Origin: Sepioteuthis lessoniana | Taxonomy: Eukaryota > Mollusca > Cephalopoda > Myopsida > Loliginidae | DNA length: 64,000 bases | Direction of reading: 5' to 3' | Assembly (NCBI GenBank): GCA_963585895.1 | Contig: OY757939.1 | Coordinates: 53,907,366 to 53,971,365 of the forward strand | Part shown: one piece after another, positions 10,370 to 21,159 of the stretch | Numbering within the stretch: position 1 is the stretch's first letter | Layout: every line of letters starts with the position of its first letter | Translations under genes and position numbers: made by a program | Notes under the pieces: model-generated | Database searches by the model: none | What the model saw: the letters and a program-made list of their open reading frames with translations, nothing else | What the model was told of the DNA's origin: nothing

Positions 10370-10890
10370 CGGGGCACCTAGTAAAGATTAAACTCACAAC
10401 TACGTCAGAAATTGGTCTGCAAGACTTGCTGGCTAACAATTACACAGCGAAGGAGGTGCCCGTGGTGTAGTCGTTATCGTCGTAGGAAATGGACACGGCG
10501 ACACGAGTTCAAATCCTGGACGAGACTGATTGCATTTCACATAGCACTAATAACCTTGGGGAAGGTATGAATCCAATTATTCTCCCTCCAGCTATGGGTA
10601 AATAGTAGGACAGACTGGATTCTTCAGTCTTGGTGAGGCAACTAGTCTAGGAGAAAGAAAACTCTGAATTCAAACCTGTTAAACTCCGCTTAAAAATTGA
10701 CCTTATGTCATATCCTGCCCGAGCGGAGGGGTTGGTAAATAGTAACAATTACACAGCGATGAAGAGCTCAAACCGAGCTTAGATTTAGCCGTAAGTATGG
10801 ACATCCGTTGAGGATCGAAGTCTCTATTTTGAAGAAATAGGTCTACAAGATTAGATTACTAAACATTATACGACGACTAGTTGCCTAAAT
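10370..10890 (-). mobile_element. tRNA-derived SINE interrupted by SINE family 1
   Basis: 10370-10450 and 10744-10890 are the two halves of one older tRNA-like repeat (minus strand: gctgtgtaattgttagccag, ttgtgagtttaatctttac). The family 1 copy at 10451 split it, as shown by its 16-bp duplication. Confidence 0.5.
10451..10743 (+). mobile_element. SINE family 1, complete copy
   Basis: tRNA-derived SINE and the reference copy for this family. The head has an A box (gtggtgtagtcgttat) and B box (gagttcaaatcctg). Then comes the central block taccttgggg(a)aaggtatgaatcc through ccagctatgggtaaatagta, then a tail ending cctgcccgagcggaggggtt. A perfect 16-bp duplication aacaattacacagcga flanks it (10435-10450, 10744-10759), proving the boundaries. 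It is transcribed, when active, by RNA polymerase III; not coding. Confidence 0.9.
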
Positions 10891-11000
10891 TGATTTACAG
10901 AATTAGTCAAATGTATGTACATACTTTTATTTTTTAAGTAGAGGAATTAATATTGTGAATAGAATTTCTATGACCAGAAAATCTGCTGAACACCTACGTA

Positions 11001-11063
11001 CGATATACGAGAACACTGGACAGCTGTTTCGACCTAATTAGGTCTCATCAGCAGTGTATACCG
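11001..11063 (-). ncRNA. Hammerhead ribozyme, intact core
   Basis: Self-cleaving RNA motif read on the minus strand. The core CUGAUGA (11051 down to 11045) is followed by stem II GACCU-AAUU-AGGUC (11044-11031), then GAAA, a very short stem III with palindromic AGCU, and the cleavage triplet GUC (11021-11019). Predicted cleavage lies between 11019 and 11018. Stem I pairs ACACUG (11057-11052) with CAGUGU (11018-11013). Beyond a six-base internal loop, GGUAU (11062-11058) pairs with AUAUC (11006-11002). All invariant core nucleotides are present. The short stem III suggests activity as a dimer, as proposed for Penelope and retrozyme hammerheads. Confidence 0.75.
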
Positions 11064-11203
11064 TAATCTCCACCACTGGATATCGAACCAGCGACCACAG
11101 ATTGCAGTGCCATATAGTATGCGATATGAACTGATGGCTCAGTTATAGAGTTTCGGCACTGCAATCTGTGGTCGCTGGTTCGATCTCCAGTTGTGGAGAT
11201 TAC

Positions 11204-11268
11204 GGTATACACTGCTGGTGAGACCTAATAAGGTCGAAACAGCTGTCCAGTATTCCCGTATATCGTGC
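11204..11268 (+). ncRNA. Hammerhead ribozyme, damaged copy
   Basis: Plus-strand partner of the motif at 11001-11063, in the other palindrome arm. Stem II, GAAA and GUC are kept, but the core reads CUGGUGA (11215-11221), an A-to-G change at an invariant position. Stem I has a mismatch (CAGUAU). Probably inactive. Confidence 0.65.
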
Positions 11269-11514
11269 GTAGGTGTTCAGCGGATTTTCTGGTCTTGGTA
11301 ACTCAATTCACAAGTCAAATGTATTTCATATTTGGGAGGCGTCGTATCCCCTCCGTCAGTATGCGCCGTATTGCCAGCTGCGATTTGACTTATCCACGAT
11401 TTGACATATCCGAGTTTGGCCGAATGAAAAAGACTTTCATGTTCAAAACTTTTACTAAACTAAACTATTTTGCATAGTAAAATTTGAAATAGTAAAATAT
11501 AAATAAAGAAGACA

Positions 11515-11730
11515 TAGAGGCGTTTCTGTGGTTAACGAGCTTCACTGCGATATTGCAGCAAACGAGTTCGAACTCCAGTCGCGCTATTACATTTGCTTTT
11601 GGTCTAGTACCCCCATTATTCTCCCAGTTAAGGGTTAAATAGTACCATTACTGTCATTTTACAAAGATGGCTTTGACGTTAAATAATCCACGAAGGTTGA
11701 TATGCCATTAAACAAAGAAATCAAATCAAA
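11515..11730 (+). mobile_element. SINE family 2
   Basis: Head (gtggttaacgagcttcactg), B box gagttcgaactcc, tail tgatatgccattaaacaaag. 11325-11514 upstream is unassigned. Confidence 0.8.
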
Positions 11731-11774
11731 ACCGTAAAAAGATAAAACACTTTAATAATAGGACGAACCGTGAA

Positions 11775-11821
<47 letters not shown>

Positions 11822-12080
11822 TCCTTATTTATTTATTTTCATCTCTCTATTTCGATCTGTCCATATTTCTTTCTTTCTTTCTTTCTTTCTTATTTATTTA
11901 TTTATCTATTTCCATCACTCCATTTCGAACCATTATTCTTTCCTCCATCCTTCTTTCGTTCTTTTTCATCCTCTCTTTTTGTTTATCGTCTTTTCTTTCT
12001 TTTTCTTTCTTTCTTTTTTCTTTCATTCCTTCTTTCCTTATTTATTTATTTTCATCTCTCTATTTCGATCTGTCCATATT

Positions 12081-12132
<52 letters not shown>

Positions 12133-12320
12133 TTCCTATTTATTTATCTCTTTTCATCCTTCCATCTCAATCGTTGATATTTCTTTCCTTCTTTCCATTC
12201 TTCTTTCTTTCCTTCCTTTCTTTCCTTCCTTTTTTCTTCTTTCTTTCCTTACTTCCTTTCTTCTTTCTTTCCTTCATTCATTTTTTCTTTTTCTTTCTCT
12301 CTTCCTCTGTCTAATTTAGT
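11775..12320 (+). repeat. (TTTC)n tract
   Basis: Perfect and interrupted (TTTC)n with two homologous ~100-bp sub-blocks (tccttatttatttattttca, tctctatttcgatctgtcc). The overlapping open frames rich in Phe-Leu-Ser are repeat artefacts. Confidence 0.95.
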
Positions 12321-13064
12321 TTACCTTTCTTTTCTTCTTTGTACATTTATTTCTCTCAATTCCCCCCCATCTCTCTCTCTCTCTCTGTGAGCTTATAAAA
12401 ACAAAAGTTGTTATCGGAAGTTTCGTGACTATGAGCGAACGTTAAAATATCTAAACCTATCTGTTACAATACATGCATCACTGAATTCATCTATGTCCGC
12501 AATCTCTAAAAATAGATATACAATCGGAACTGAGCATTCACGAAATGACCAACCGATATCTCATTTATTCACGCTTGGTTGAATCAGCAAAAGCTCCGTA
12601 TTTAAAACTTTTATTAAACCAAAAAGATTGCGAATACATTTTGAAAAATAAAAGAAGAATAAAAAAAAAGAAGAATCTTTAATAACTGGATGATCCATGT
12701 ACCCATTAGGTTCCTATAGTAATAGCGGTCCCACTATGATATTGAACTACTACTTAGGAAGGATAAAAGGGTTCTAATGGTTTCAGAACTTGGCGGGAAG
12801 TGTGGAATAACCCCTTCTTAGATCCACTCAGACTCTGTTCAATTGTTACAGTTAGGGTCTTATCTGTTTCACTTAATGAAATCTTCACCTATATAAAATC
12901 ATTTTTGTACCGTATATAATTGGAGATCATAACTGTTCAACTGATTTCGGTAATTACTAAACCAACAAGGGTTGACATACCGTAAAAACCAACCAACCAG
13001 CCACCGAAACCACATATAACAGCTACTAGTACAAAATCTAAAATTACTATATAATTAAGAGCAA

Positions 13065-13205
13065 CTCTTCGTGATGTTATGGTTAACAAGATAGTCGTGA
13101 AGATTAATTACTACTGAGTAAGGAGTTCGGTCCTCCCTAGGTGTCTCCCATAGTCACGGCTTTGTGCCAGATCTAAGGGATAATTCTGAAGTGCTACCTA
13201 AAAGT
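13065..13205 (+). mobile_element. SINE family 4
   Basis: tcgtgatgttatggttaaca head, gagttcggtcctc B-box-like, ctttgtgccagatctaaggg. 12320-13064 before it shows no recognisable element apart from family 2-like scraps. Confidence 0.55.
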
Positions 13206-13440
13206 TCGGGAAACTTAAATTTGCGAAATAGTTATCTCAAAGAAAAAAAGTGGTAAAAGATGGTGGAGTGATTTCGAGAGACAATTTTAAATTTGTCGTA
13301 GACTCTTAAAAATTCAGTATGTTATTGCTATACATCTTATGAGATGACTGACCAATTTTTATGATTTCAGGTTCAAATGAACACCTACAGCAGGAATTGG
13401 AATGCATCCTATTAATTGTTACAGCTGGTGAATTTCAAAA

Positions 13441-14138
13441 ATGCAATCTGACACTTTAGAAGAACGATATGCAATAAAATTCTGTTTTAAACTTGGAAAA
13501 AATGCCACAGAAACGTGTGGAATGCTTCAGACTGCTTTTCGACCATCTTGTATGAATCGAGCATCAGTTTTTGAGTGGTATAAGAGATTCAAGGAAGGCA
13601 GGGAATCTGTGAGGGATGATGAGAGGTGTGAGAGGAGTAAGGAAGTCAATATACCAGAGTTGATTGGCCAAAGGGTTAGGATTAGGGTTACTATGTTGAG
13701 GTTTTAAGGGGTTCAGGAAGAGATTCCGTCGGAAGAGGCCAGCACTCTTCAAATCGGGCCAGTGGCATTTCCACCAAGACAATACAGCAGTCAGCAACTC
13801 CATCCTTGTCACAGACTATTTGACCAAGATGGGCATCAAGACAGTTACTCATTCTCCCTATAGTCCAGACGTTGCTCCCTGTGACTTTTGGTTATTCCCT
13901 AAGCTCAGAAGCTATCGTTATGAGACAATTGAGGAGATGAAAGAGGCAGTGACGAAGGTCATTGACACGCTCACACAAGAGGACTTCCATGGGGCCTTCC
14001 AGAAGTTGTTGGAACGGTACAACAAGTGGATTGCAGCCAGAGGAGATCAGTTGGAAGGGAACTAGAGTTTGATGTGTGTACTATCAATAAAAGTACCCAT
14101 ACGAAAAAAGTCTGGAAACTTATTTAATGATCTCGTGT
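13441..14138 (+). pseudogene. mariner (DD34D) transposase, internally deleted
   Basis: A mariner-family transposase would cut and paste its element at TA sites using a DDE/D triad. The N-terminal helix-turn-helix region is recognisable at 13441-13665 (EERYAIKFCFKLGKNATET, VFEWYKRFKEGRESVRDDER). The frame is then lost, and the C-terminal catalytic half resumes from about 13690 with a frameshift (WHFHQDN, then YSPDVAPCDFWLFPKLR at about 13857-13907), ending at the stop near 14064. The segment that should hold the first catalytic Asp is missing. The right inverted terminus, reading tggaaacttatttaatgatc, ends by 14138; no left terminus was found. It is non-functional. A telomere-like stretch marks the deletion junction. 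Confidence 0.85.
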
Positions 14139-14142
<4 letters not shown>

Positions 14143-14199
<57 letters not shown>

Positions 14200-14210
14200 C
14201 CACACACACA
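14143..14210 (+). repeat. (AC)n(AT)n microsatellite
   Basis: Short AC run, about 25 AT units, AC run. Confidence 0.95.
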
Positions 14211-14324
14211 TACAAGAAAAAAAACAAATATAAAGATGATTTTAATTTTGTTTGTAATATATTATATATCAATGGATATAAAGTATCACTTATAAATAAG
14301 TATTATTCATTACTAAAATCTAAA

Positions 14325-14445
14325 AGTGCATTGCTGCCAGAGGAGATTACTTGGAAGGGGACTAGAGTTTCATGTGTGTACTATCAATAGAAGTGCCCAT
14401 ACAAAAAAAGCCTGGAAACTTATCGCATGCACCTCGTATCTGGTG
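14325..14445 (+). mobile_element. mariner 3' end, second fragment
   Basis: Repeats the last ~100 bp of the mariner ending at 14138 (tgctgccagaggagatta through cctggaaacttatcgcatgc and cgtat). An (AT)n tract and about 120 bp of unique sequence separate the two copies. Confidence 0.7.
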
Positions 14446-14587
14446 AGACACAAAAAAACGCTGGATAACATGAGAGATAAGCAGATTAATTTTCTATTTC
14501 AAATTTCCCAAATATTTGCATGGATGGAGGGATGGATGTATCATCATCATTATCGTCAGCAGCTACAGCCTTTTTTTTTTTAATCCT

Positions 14588-14868
14588 ATTTACCCAACCC
14601 CTCCGCTCGGACAGGATAAGGTCAATTTTTTTAAGCAGAGTTTAATAGGTTTGAATTCAGAGTTTTCCTTCTCCTAGACTAGTTGCTCTCTAAGGCTGAA
14701 GAACCTAGTCTGCCCTACTATTTACCCATAGCTGGAGGGAGAATAATTGGATTCATGCCTTTCTCAAGGGTATTAGTGCTATGTGAAATGCAATCAGTCT
14801 CGTCCAGAATTTGAACTCGTGTCGCCGTATCCATTTCCTACGACGATAACCATTACACCACGGGCAGC
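14588..14868 (-). mobile_element. SINE family 1
   Basis: Complete minus-strand copy with B box (gaatttgaactcg complement) and A box at its right end. Confidence 0.85.
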
Positions 14869-14956
14869 CTTTTTTTATAAACAGTTTTCCTTCTCCTTGA
14901 CAGGTTGTCTAACCAAGACGAAAGAACACTGTCAGTCCTACTGTTTTAAATGTATG

Positions 14957-15238
14957 TATTTACCAACCCCTCCGTACGGGCAAGTTGTAACACACGGTAA
15001 ATCTTTTTAAGCGGATTTTAACAGGTTTTAATTCAAAGTTCTCCTAGATTGGGTGGTTCACCTAGGCTGAAGAACCCAGTCTAGCCTACAATTTACCCCT
15101 AGCTGGAGGGAGAACAATTGGATTCATACCTTTCTCAAGAGTATTAGTACTATGGGAAAAACAATCAGCCTCGTCCAGGATTTGAACTCGACTCACCGTG
15201 TCCATTTTCTACGACGATAACCATTATACAACGGGCTC
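14957..15238 (-). mobile_element. SINE family 1
   Basis: More diverged minus-strand copy. The 88 bp between it and the previous copy include a short family 1 tail fragment. Confidence 0.8.
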
Positions 15239-15484
15239 TTCCGGGTTGTTAAAGCATTTGGTATTGCACTGCAATGAAAGGATGTTGACTTAACGATATG
15301 AAACGATATCAGCCAGCAGCACCTTCGAAAAACAAATTAATTTCCTAAGATCCTAATATTAGATTCGTTAAACCTTTTTAGAAATGAAGTTATCTGCCTT
15401 AGCCGTAACTCAGTCGAGCTTAATCAGGTTACGTTTTGGCTTTTCAAGGTATTATGAATAGATTTCGTTGATCGTCAGTCTTAA

Positions 15485-15637
15485 TGAAGGTCGTCCTGTC
15501 AGCTAGGCTTAGAATACACCGACTGACTCGTCTTCTCAGTGGGTAAAACTCCCTCTAAAGATGGAAACATCTTGGGTATGACACTAAAGTATATCCAGGG
15601 GTGAGGTTTCAATTCTGGAGCTCTGGGGTATGTTTGG
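15485..15637 (+). repeat. Module X, partial
   Basis: gtcctgtcagctaggcttag, cactaaagtatatccagggg, attctggagctctgggg. Confidence 0.6.
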
Positions 15638-16085
15638 TTTGGTTGGGTTGGGTTTTATGGCATATCAACCATTGTAGGTTATTTAATGCCAAATGCTCCT
15701 TATGCACATATATTGAATATATATGATTTGGTTTTATGGCATATCAACCATTGTGAGTTATTTAATGTCAAAATCTCTTTATACGTATCTATTAAATGTA
15801 TATGATTTGATTTGGTTGGATTGGGTTTTATGGCATATCAACCATTGAAGGTTATTCAATGCCAAATGTTCTTTATACACATATATTAAATATATATGAT
15901 TTTTTTTTTTTTGCATATCAACCATTGTAAGTTATTTAATGTCAAAATCTCTTTATATATCTATCTATACATATATCTATCAAATATATATGATTTGATT
16001 GGGTTGGGTTTTATGACATATAGACCATTGTAGGTTATTTAAAAGCAAATCCTCTTTAAATATATATATTAAATTTACATATGAT
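15638..16085 (-). repeat. Tandem repeat built from the family 2 SINE tail
   Basis: Five successive units of about 80-100 bp (near 15640, 15728, 15806, 15905, 16000). Each contains ttttatggcatatcaaccat, ggttatttaatgccaaa and a short tail such as cacatatattgaatatatat. Confidence 0.8.
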
Positions 16086-16089
16086 TTGT

Positions 16090-16690
16090 AAACAAATTTT
16101 GCAGATAACATTTCTAAATGAGCCTGAGCTCATTTTTTTTGCACATAGTTAAATGAGTAAGAACAAATTTGTCTGCCCACTCGTATTGCTATTGTTTCTA
16201 TACAGCTAAATATTTTCAATTATTGCTCTACAACACTAATAATTCAATGATTTCTTTGCAGACAGTGAAGTGGTAACAAGTATTGCTATTTAACACTAAT
16301 TATTCGATTCAAGATTATCTATTTGTTTGCACACCGTTAAATGGTTCCAAGTATTGCTATTTATCACAAGCAATCCAATTAAACATCAGTCATTTGTTTA
16401 CACACAGTTAAATGATGAGACAGTTCTATTTCAAACAATTCAATTTAGCATTAGTCATTTGTTTGCACGCAGTTTAATTTGACCCATAGATTGGACCCTA
16501 TCAAGTGCTATTACTCCGGGTAAGAGTGGACCTGGAAGCGATGGCAATGAAGGAGTACTCCGCATTCCCCAAAGCGCCAGCATTACTGGAGCCTCTCCAT
16601 AAGATTATTTTGTGCCATATCCAGGACACTCGTTGGAAGAGTCTCATCCCTTTGCAGAGATACAGCCCCAGCCAACTGGGCTGGTCTGAG
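16090..16690 (-). repeat. Module X with Y array, minus strand
   Basis: Y units 16090-16475 (tttgcacacagttaaatg-type), X 16476-16690. Plus-strand X-end and Y sequence reappears at 17740-17880 beyond the Tc1/mariner relic. Confidence 0.75.
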
Positions 16691-16714
16691 GAGTGTGGAG
16701 CACCCTTTTATTTG

Positions 16715-17635
16715 GGTGTTATTTAAAATCTCATGGGTGAATTGTCGCCATTATTAATTATTAATTTCGCACGTGCACTTTATTTGTTTCAAGTTGTCTA
16801 CTGTGCAGCAAACTGTAAGGAAAGCAGCAACATGGCGTGATTCACTCCTCCAGAAATTTTGAAATTGCATGCGGGGCTGTTTGGTATTCACGTCGGAAGA
16901 TCCAATACGAAGATTTCAGTGTGTTTGTGTGTCAATCTGAAGACAGATTCATATTGATCTTTGATTTGAGGAAAACCAAACAACCAGTCCACATCAGAAT
17001 GTTTGGGATTGCCAGCATTATGTCTTCATTCATCATCCCACATTGTCTTTGACTCAACACGAAAATGCCTGGAGGTAGTTTTGCTGCCCTGGATCGAGAA
17101 GGTGACTACCAGAAGACCCTACTTCTAGGAACAGGACTCGGCTCAAGCAAGAGAACTCAGTGTTGGCTGTAAGAAAATTTCTGCGACCACATCACTCCCT
17201 AACTCCTGGCCGCCTAACTCCCTAGATTTCTACCCACTTGGTGTGCGGCACCGTTGAGTAAGAGACCAATAAAGATGAACTGAAGGCAATGATAATGGCA
17301 GCATTTATCAATTTAAACAAGGAGACCGGAAGAAAGGCTTACAGATTCCGAAGTCGTCTGAAGGTCGTGGTTGAAGCCAATAACGATTTCTTTGAATAAA
17401 TTTAATCGATAGTATTTAAGACATTTTCATGTAATTTTTGTAAATATATCCTGTAAATACATCAAATGTCAGTTTTATTTTCATTTACTCATCACACTCT
17501 ATGATTTTTAAAAACAGATTGGCAAATATTATTCTTTCTCATGGCAAAAAAATTAGAATAGGATCTAAGTGGCTGTTTTTTTTTTTTTTTTTTTGATGGC
17601 GTTCAAAACTCGAGATATTCTGACAGACCCTGTTT
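16715..17635 (+). pseudogene. Tc1/mariner-type transposase relic
   Basis: Heavily decayed DNA-transposon copy. The catalytic end is recognisable: WPPNSLDFYPLGV near 17210-17250 (the usual W-P-x-x-S-P-D-L-N-P-x-D-Y block), then KDELKAMIMAAFINLNKETGRKAYRFRSRLKVVVEANNDFFE ending at 17398, in a different frame after indels. A candidate right terminus, whose reverse complement begins cagggtctgtcagaatatct, lies at 17592-17632. The catalytic Asp of that block is preserved, but stops and frameshifts rule out activity. The subfamily cannot be set. Confidence 0.7.
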
Positions 17636-17944
17636 AATAGTAGGTCGTTTAGTTCAGTACGAATAGGAACATATACACACTTATCGCTGTTCCGGACCCA
17701 AGGGAGCTATTTTTGTTGCTATTATACCCAGCCCCACTCTTACCCGGTGTGATAATACTTATTAGGGTTCCATCTATAATTCAAATAGGTGCGTTTGAAA
17801 ACTAGAATTAATTTTACTTGAAATCATATATCTGTGTGCAAATCATTTGAGCTAAGAATTGATACTTGAAGCTAAAATTGTTTTTAAAAAAAGTGATTAT
17901 CATTACATATCAACGAAATGCAAAAAGCCTTGCTCAGGGTTTGA

Positions 17945-18251
17945 TCTATCTATCTATCTATCTATCTTTGTTTCTTTGTAAATATCTATCTCGGTCTCTT
18001 TCTTTCTATTCCATATCTTTTCTTTCTTTCTTTCTTTCTATTCCATATCTTTTCTTTCTTTCTTTCTTTCTTTCTATTCCATATCTTTTCTTTCTTTCTT
18101 TCTTTCTATTCCATATCTTTTCTTTCTTTCTTTCTTTCTTTTCCATATCTTTTCTTTCTTTCTTTCTATTCCATATCTTTTCTTTTTTTCTTTCTTTCTA
18201 TTCCATATCTTTTCTTTCTTTCTTTCTTTCTTTTTTCAATTCCATATCTTT

Positions 18252-18294
<43 letters not shown>

Positions 18295-18375
18295 ATTCCA
18301 TATCTTTTCTTTCTTTCTTTCTATTCCATATCTTTTCTTTCTTTCTTTCTGTCTTTCTTTCTATTCCATATCTTT

Positions 18376-18418
<43 letters not shown>

Positions 18419-18515
18419 ATTCCATATCTTTTCTTTCTTTCTTTCTTAGTTTGTTTCTTTTCAGCTAGAATTCTATCTATCTATTTATTTATCTATCTAT
18501 CTATCTATCAACAAG
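17945..18515 (+). repeat. (TTTC)n/(ATCT)n with ~45-bp higher unit
   Basis: (ATCT)n at both ends; between them units of attccatatcttttc followed by (TTTC)3-9. The 200-codon open frame over it is not a gene. Confidence 0.95.
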
Positions 18516-19414
18516 TAGTCTTATAATTAAAGTTACTCAGATTACTTATTCTAAATTTGCAAGGCGATCATTGAAGTATGAAGTCGGGACAGCGCTAATA
18601 AGAACCTTGCTACGCGACCAGTGGCACCAAATTCCAAAAATCTGCTCTTTCTACCGAAGAATCTGTGCGACACTAAAGTTCCAAAACAACTGAACCATGG
18701 AATGCTGATATTCGTACGTTTGGCTGACTTTGGTAAACAGGAATTCTTCCTCACCGGCCGCAACCAATCAGATTAATTCTTCCTTGTTGCCAACTGCTGC
18801 TCCGAGACTTGTTCCGTTTAAGAGTATTTTTGGCCCTTAAAATCAGTGCCTCTTAAACTACATCAGTGACATTCACTTTGCGAATGGAATAACTAATTGC
18901 TGTGGCGACTGCCACAGTCTATCTATCTATTACAAAAATTCTCAACTCCTAACAACTAATTGGGCACTCCGAGGGTAATGTCTCCTTTGTACTCCAATTG
19001 AAATTAAAACAGATACAGTAAACGATAAAACATCGTTGAAGTGGGAAAAATAGTCACCACACTTGGCCATTTTTTTTCTTTTATGCAGCGATGAACAAGA
19101 GATTAAATGCTGCACTTGTAAAAAAAAGTTACGAAGTTAACTTAATGTCTCAATAAAATTTCTGTTATCTGAAAAAGACCGGAATGAATTTTGTGATTTT
19201 CAGAAGATTGTATAAGGGTTTTGCCGAAAAAAGTCTTGGAATCTTTTGTATATCACTTTCGTTGCAAGTCTCGAGGATTCTCGGTAACTTTCGTAGGTTA
19301 TTTTTAATAATCTGATATTTTACGGGCTATAAAGAACTTAGGTTCTTCGAAACAATGTTTACCAAAGTGATTAATTTTTTAAGACAGAAAATATAAAAAG
19401 CGGGATTTTTGTTT

Positions 19415-20030
19415 TGATACTTTTGAAATATTCTTCGTATTTTAAAGAAAAATAACATTTCCTTCTTTCATGTCTTGGTAAATACCACAATTTTTAAGCA
19501 CACCTGGTATTTTGAAGAAAATTAATGTTTTAATCGTAATCCATTTCTGTATTGGTAAATACAGCTTTACCTCGATACTTTTTGAACACATCTTGTATTC
19601 TAATGGAAATTGTTGTTTAATTTATTGTTCATTTCTGTAGTGTAAAATAAAAACTTCGGCTTTTAAAACGTACTTTGTATTTGAAGAAAATTAAGGTTTC
19701 AATCCTTGTTCATTTTTGTCTAGGTAAATACAGCATCTCTCACGATACTTTTTGGACACACCTTGTATTTTAGAGGAAATTCATGTTTCATTCATTTCTG
19801 TTTTGATAAACACAGCTTCAGTCTTGATATTTTTTAAACACACTTGTTTTTTGAAGTAACTTAACGTTTCAGTTATTGTTCATACTGTCATGGTAAATAC
19901 AGCTTCAATCTCTATACTTTATGAACACACCTTGAAGAAAATTTACATTTAATTCCTTGTGCATTTCTATCTTGAAAAATACAGCTTCAGTCTTTTTGAA
20001 TGTACCTCGTATTCTTGATGTGAATAAAAC
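19415..20030 (+). repeat. Diverged ~85-90-bp tandem repeat, about 7 units
   Basis: Each unit contains gatactttttgaacacac, cttgtattttgaagaaaatt, ttcatttctgtcttggtaaa and tacagcttcagtc. 18516-19414 before it and 20031-20555 after it have no assignable feature; 18540-18790 is GC-richer than its surroundings. Confidence 0.75.
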
Positions 20031-20555
20031 AATTGCATTGAATAAAACCTAAAAGTTTGATGACTCAACTTAGTCTACTTGACTTACTTCTCCCCTTCCT
20101 AGCTTGAAGTATATGAACAGAGATTTAGAATTTTAAGTGAGAAGCTAGAATGATTTAGTCTTTGGTGCTGATGTATTGAAGAGAACAAATGCATTTGAAA
20201 AACTTTGAGCTTTAACAGTTTCTTAGTCCGTTTGGGCTACCATACTTAAGATAACGAGGGAAATTTTCTTTTCTCCTGAATGAGGGTATCAAAACAGAAG
20301 CCCCGCAAAGAAAGGCTAGTTTTAATAACGAAGAAACATCTGAATAAATGTGGGAAGCTACGAAAATATAAATATGAGTTTGTCAACTCCTTTCGTCATC
20401 CGAGATCAAGTGCAATCACATCAAGCGGACTCTCAGAGTGGTGTTTATAGTTTTTCTTCTTTTTTTTTCGAATTTTGGGGCTTTTCTGATTGGACAGTGA
20501 TATTTCTTCAGTCATTTCTTTTTCCTTTTCCCAACTCCTCCGCTCGAATTGGAGG

Positions 20556-20750
20556 AGTCCCCGTGGTGTAATAGCTGACGTGCTAGACAGCGAATTCAAA
20601 GTAAACGAGTTCGAACTCTAGTTGCACTGTTACGTTCCCTATCGGACTAATACCTTTGGGAGAATTATGAACCTCTCTACCCCACCTGCCAACTTTAGTT
20701 TGGTTTGGTCTTATGGCATATCAATCATTGTAGTTTATTTATTGCCGAAA
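20556..20750 (+). mobile_element. SINE family 2 head plus inverted tail piece
   Basis: 20556-20695 is a plus-strand head and central block (ccccgtggtgtaatagctga, gagttcgaactctag). 20696-20750 is a minus-strand tail fragment (tttggtcttatggcatatca). Their opposite orientation is either an inversion or two insertions. Confidence 0.65.
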
Positions 20751-20759
20751 TCCATTTTT

Positions 20760-21045
20760 ATACATATCAACAGTTCTATTTCAAACAATTCAGTTTAACA
20801 TAAGTTCACAGTTTAGTTCTATTTGACCCATAGATAGGACCCTATCAGGTGCTACCACTCCGGACCAGAATAGACCTGGGAGCGATGATTATAAATGGGT
20901 AATCCGCTGTCCCCAAAGCTCCAGCATTACTGGAGCCTCACCATCAGGTTGTTTAATGTTATATCCAGGACACTCGTTGGGAGTGGATTACCTCTTTGCA
21001 GAGATGCAGTCGCTATGTTCTGCAGTCCCAGACGACTGGGCCAGC
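20760..21045 (-). repeat. Module X with short Y
   Basis: Bounded by SINE family 2 pieces on both sides; X complete from tgacccatagataggaccct to gacgactgggcc. Confidence 0.75.
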
Positions 21046-21155
21046 AAGCTCTGGGTTGTATAGTATCACTGCTGTTCTTCTACAACAATGGCTTTGACAT
21101 CAAATAACACACGAAGGTTCATATGCTATTAAACAATGAAACCAAACCGATCCAC
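21046..21155 (+). mobile_element. SINE family 2, tail fragment
   Basis: cactgctgttcttctacaac through tatgctattaaacaatgaaa; no head. Confidence 0.7.
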
Positions 21156-21159
21156 GCGA

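Larger units (their letters stand above)
10917..11312. mobile_element. Palindromic Penelope-like terminal fragment
   Basis: Near-perfect inverted repeat: arms about 10956-11111 and 11155-11312 around a 43-bp spacer. Each arm carries a hammerhead-ribozyme sequence. Hammerheads are known from the terminal repeats (pLTRs) of Penelope-like retroelements, in which inverted pLTRs are common. The 12-mer agtcaaatgtat occurs on both sides (10905-10916, 11313-11324), consistent with a target-site duplication. There is no GIY-YIG or reverse transcriptase frame here. It could also be a fold-back derivative of a small hammerhead-bearing retroelement. Confidence 0.6.

Noticed and set aside
10451-10530. A functional tRNA gene
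   Set aside because: A and B boxes are present, but no cloverleaf closes and the same head recurs as the start of many SINE copies.
11770-12177. 135-codon Phe/Leu/Ser-rich open frame
   Set aside because: Translation of (TTTC)n.
17866-18468. 200-codon Phe/Leu/Ser-rich open frame
   Set aside because: Translation of (TTTC)n and its interruptions.
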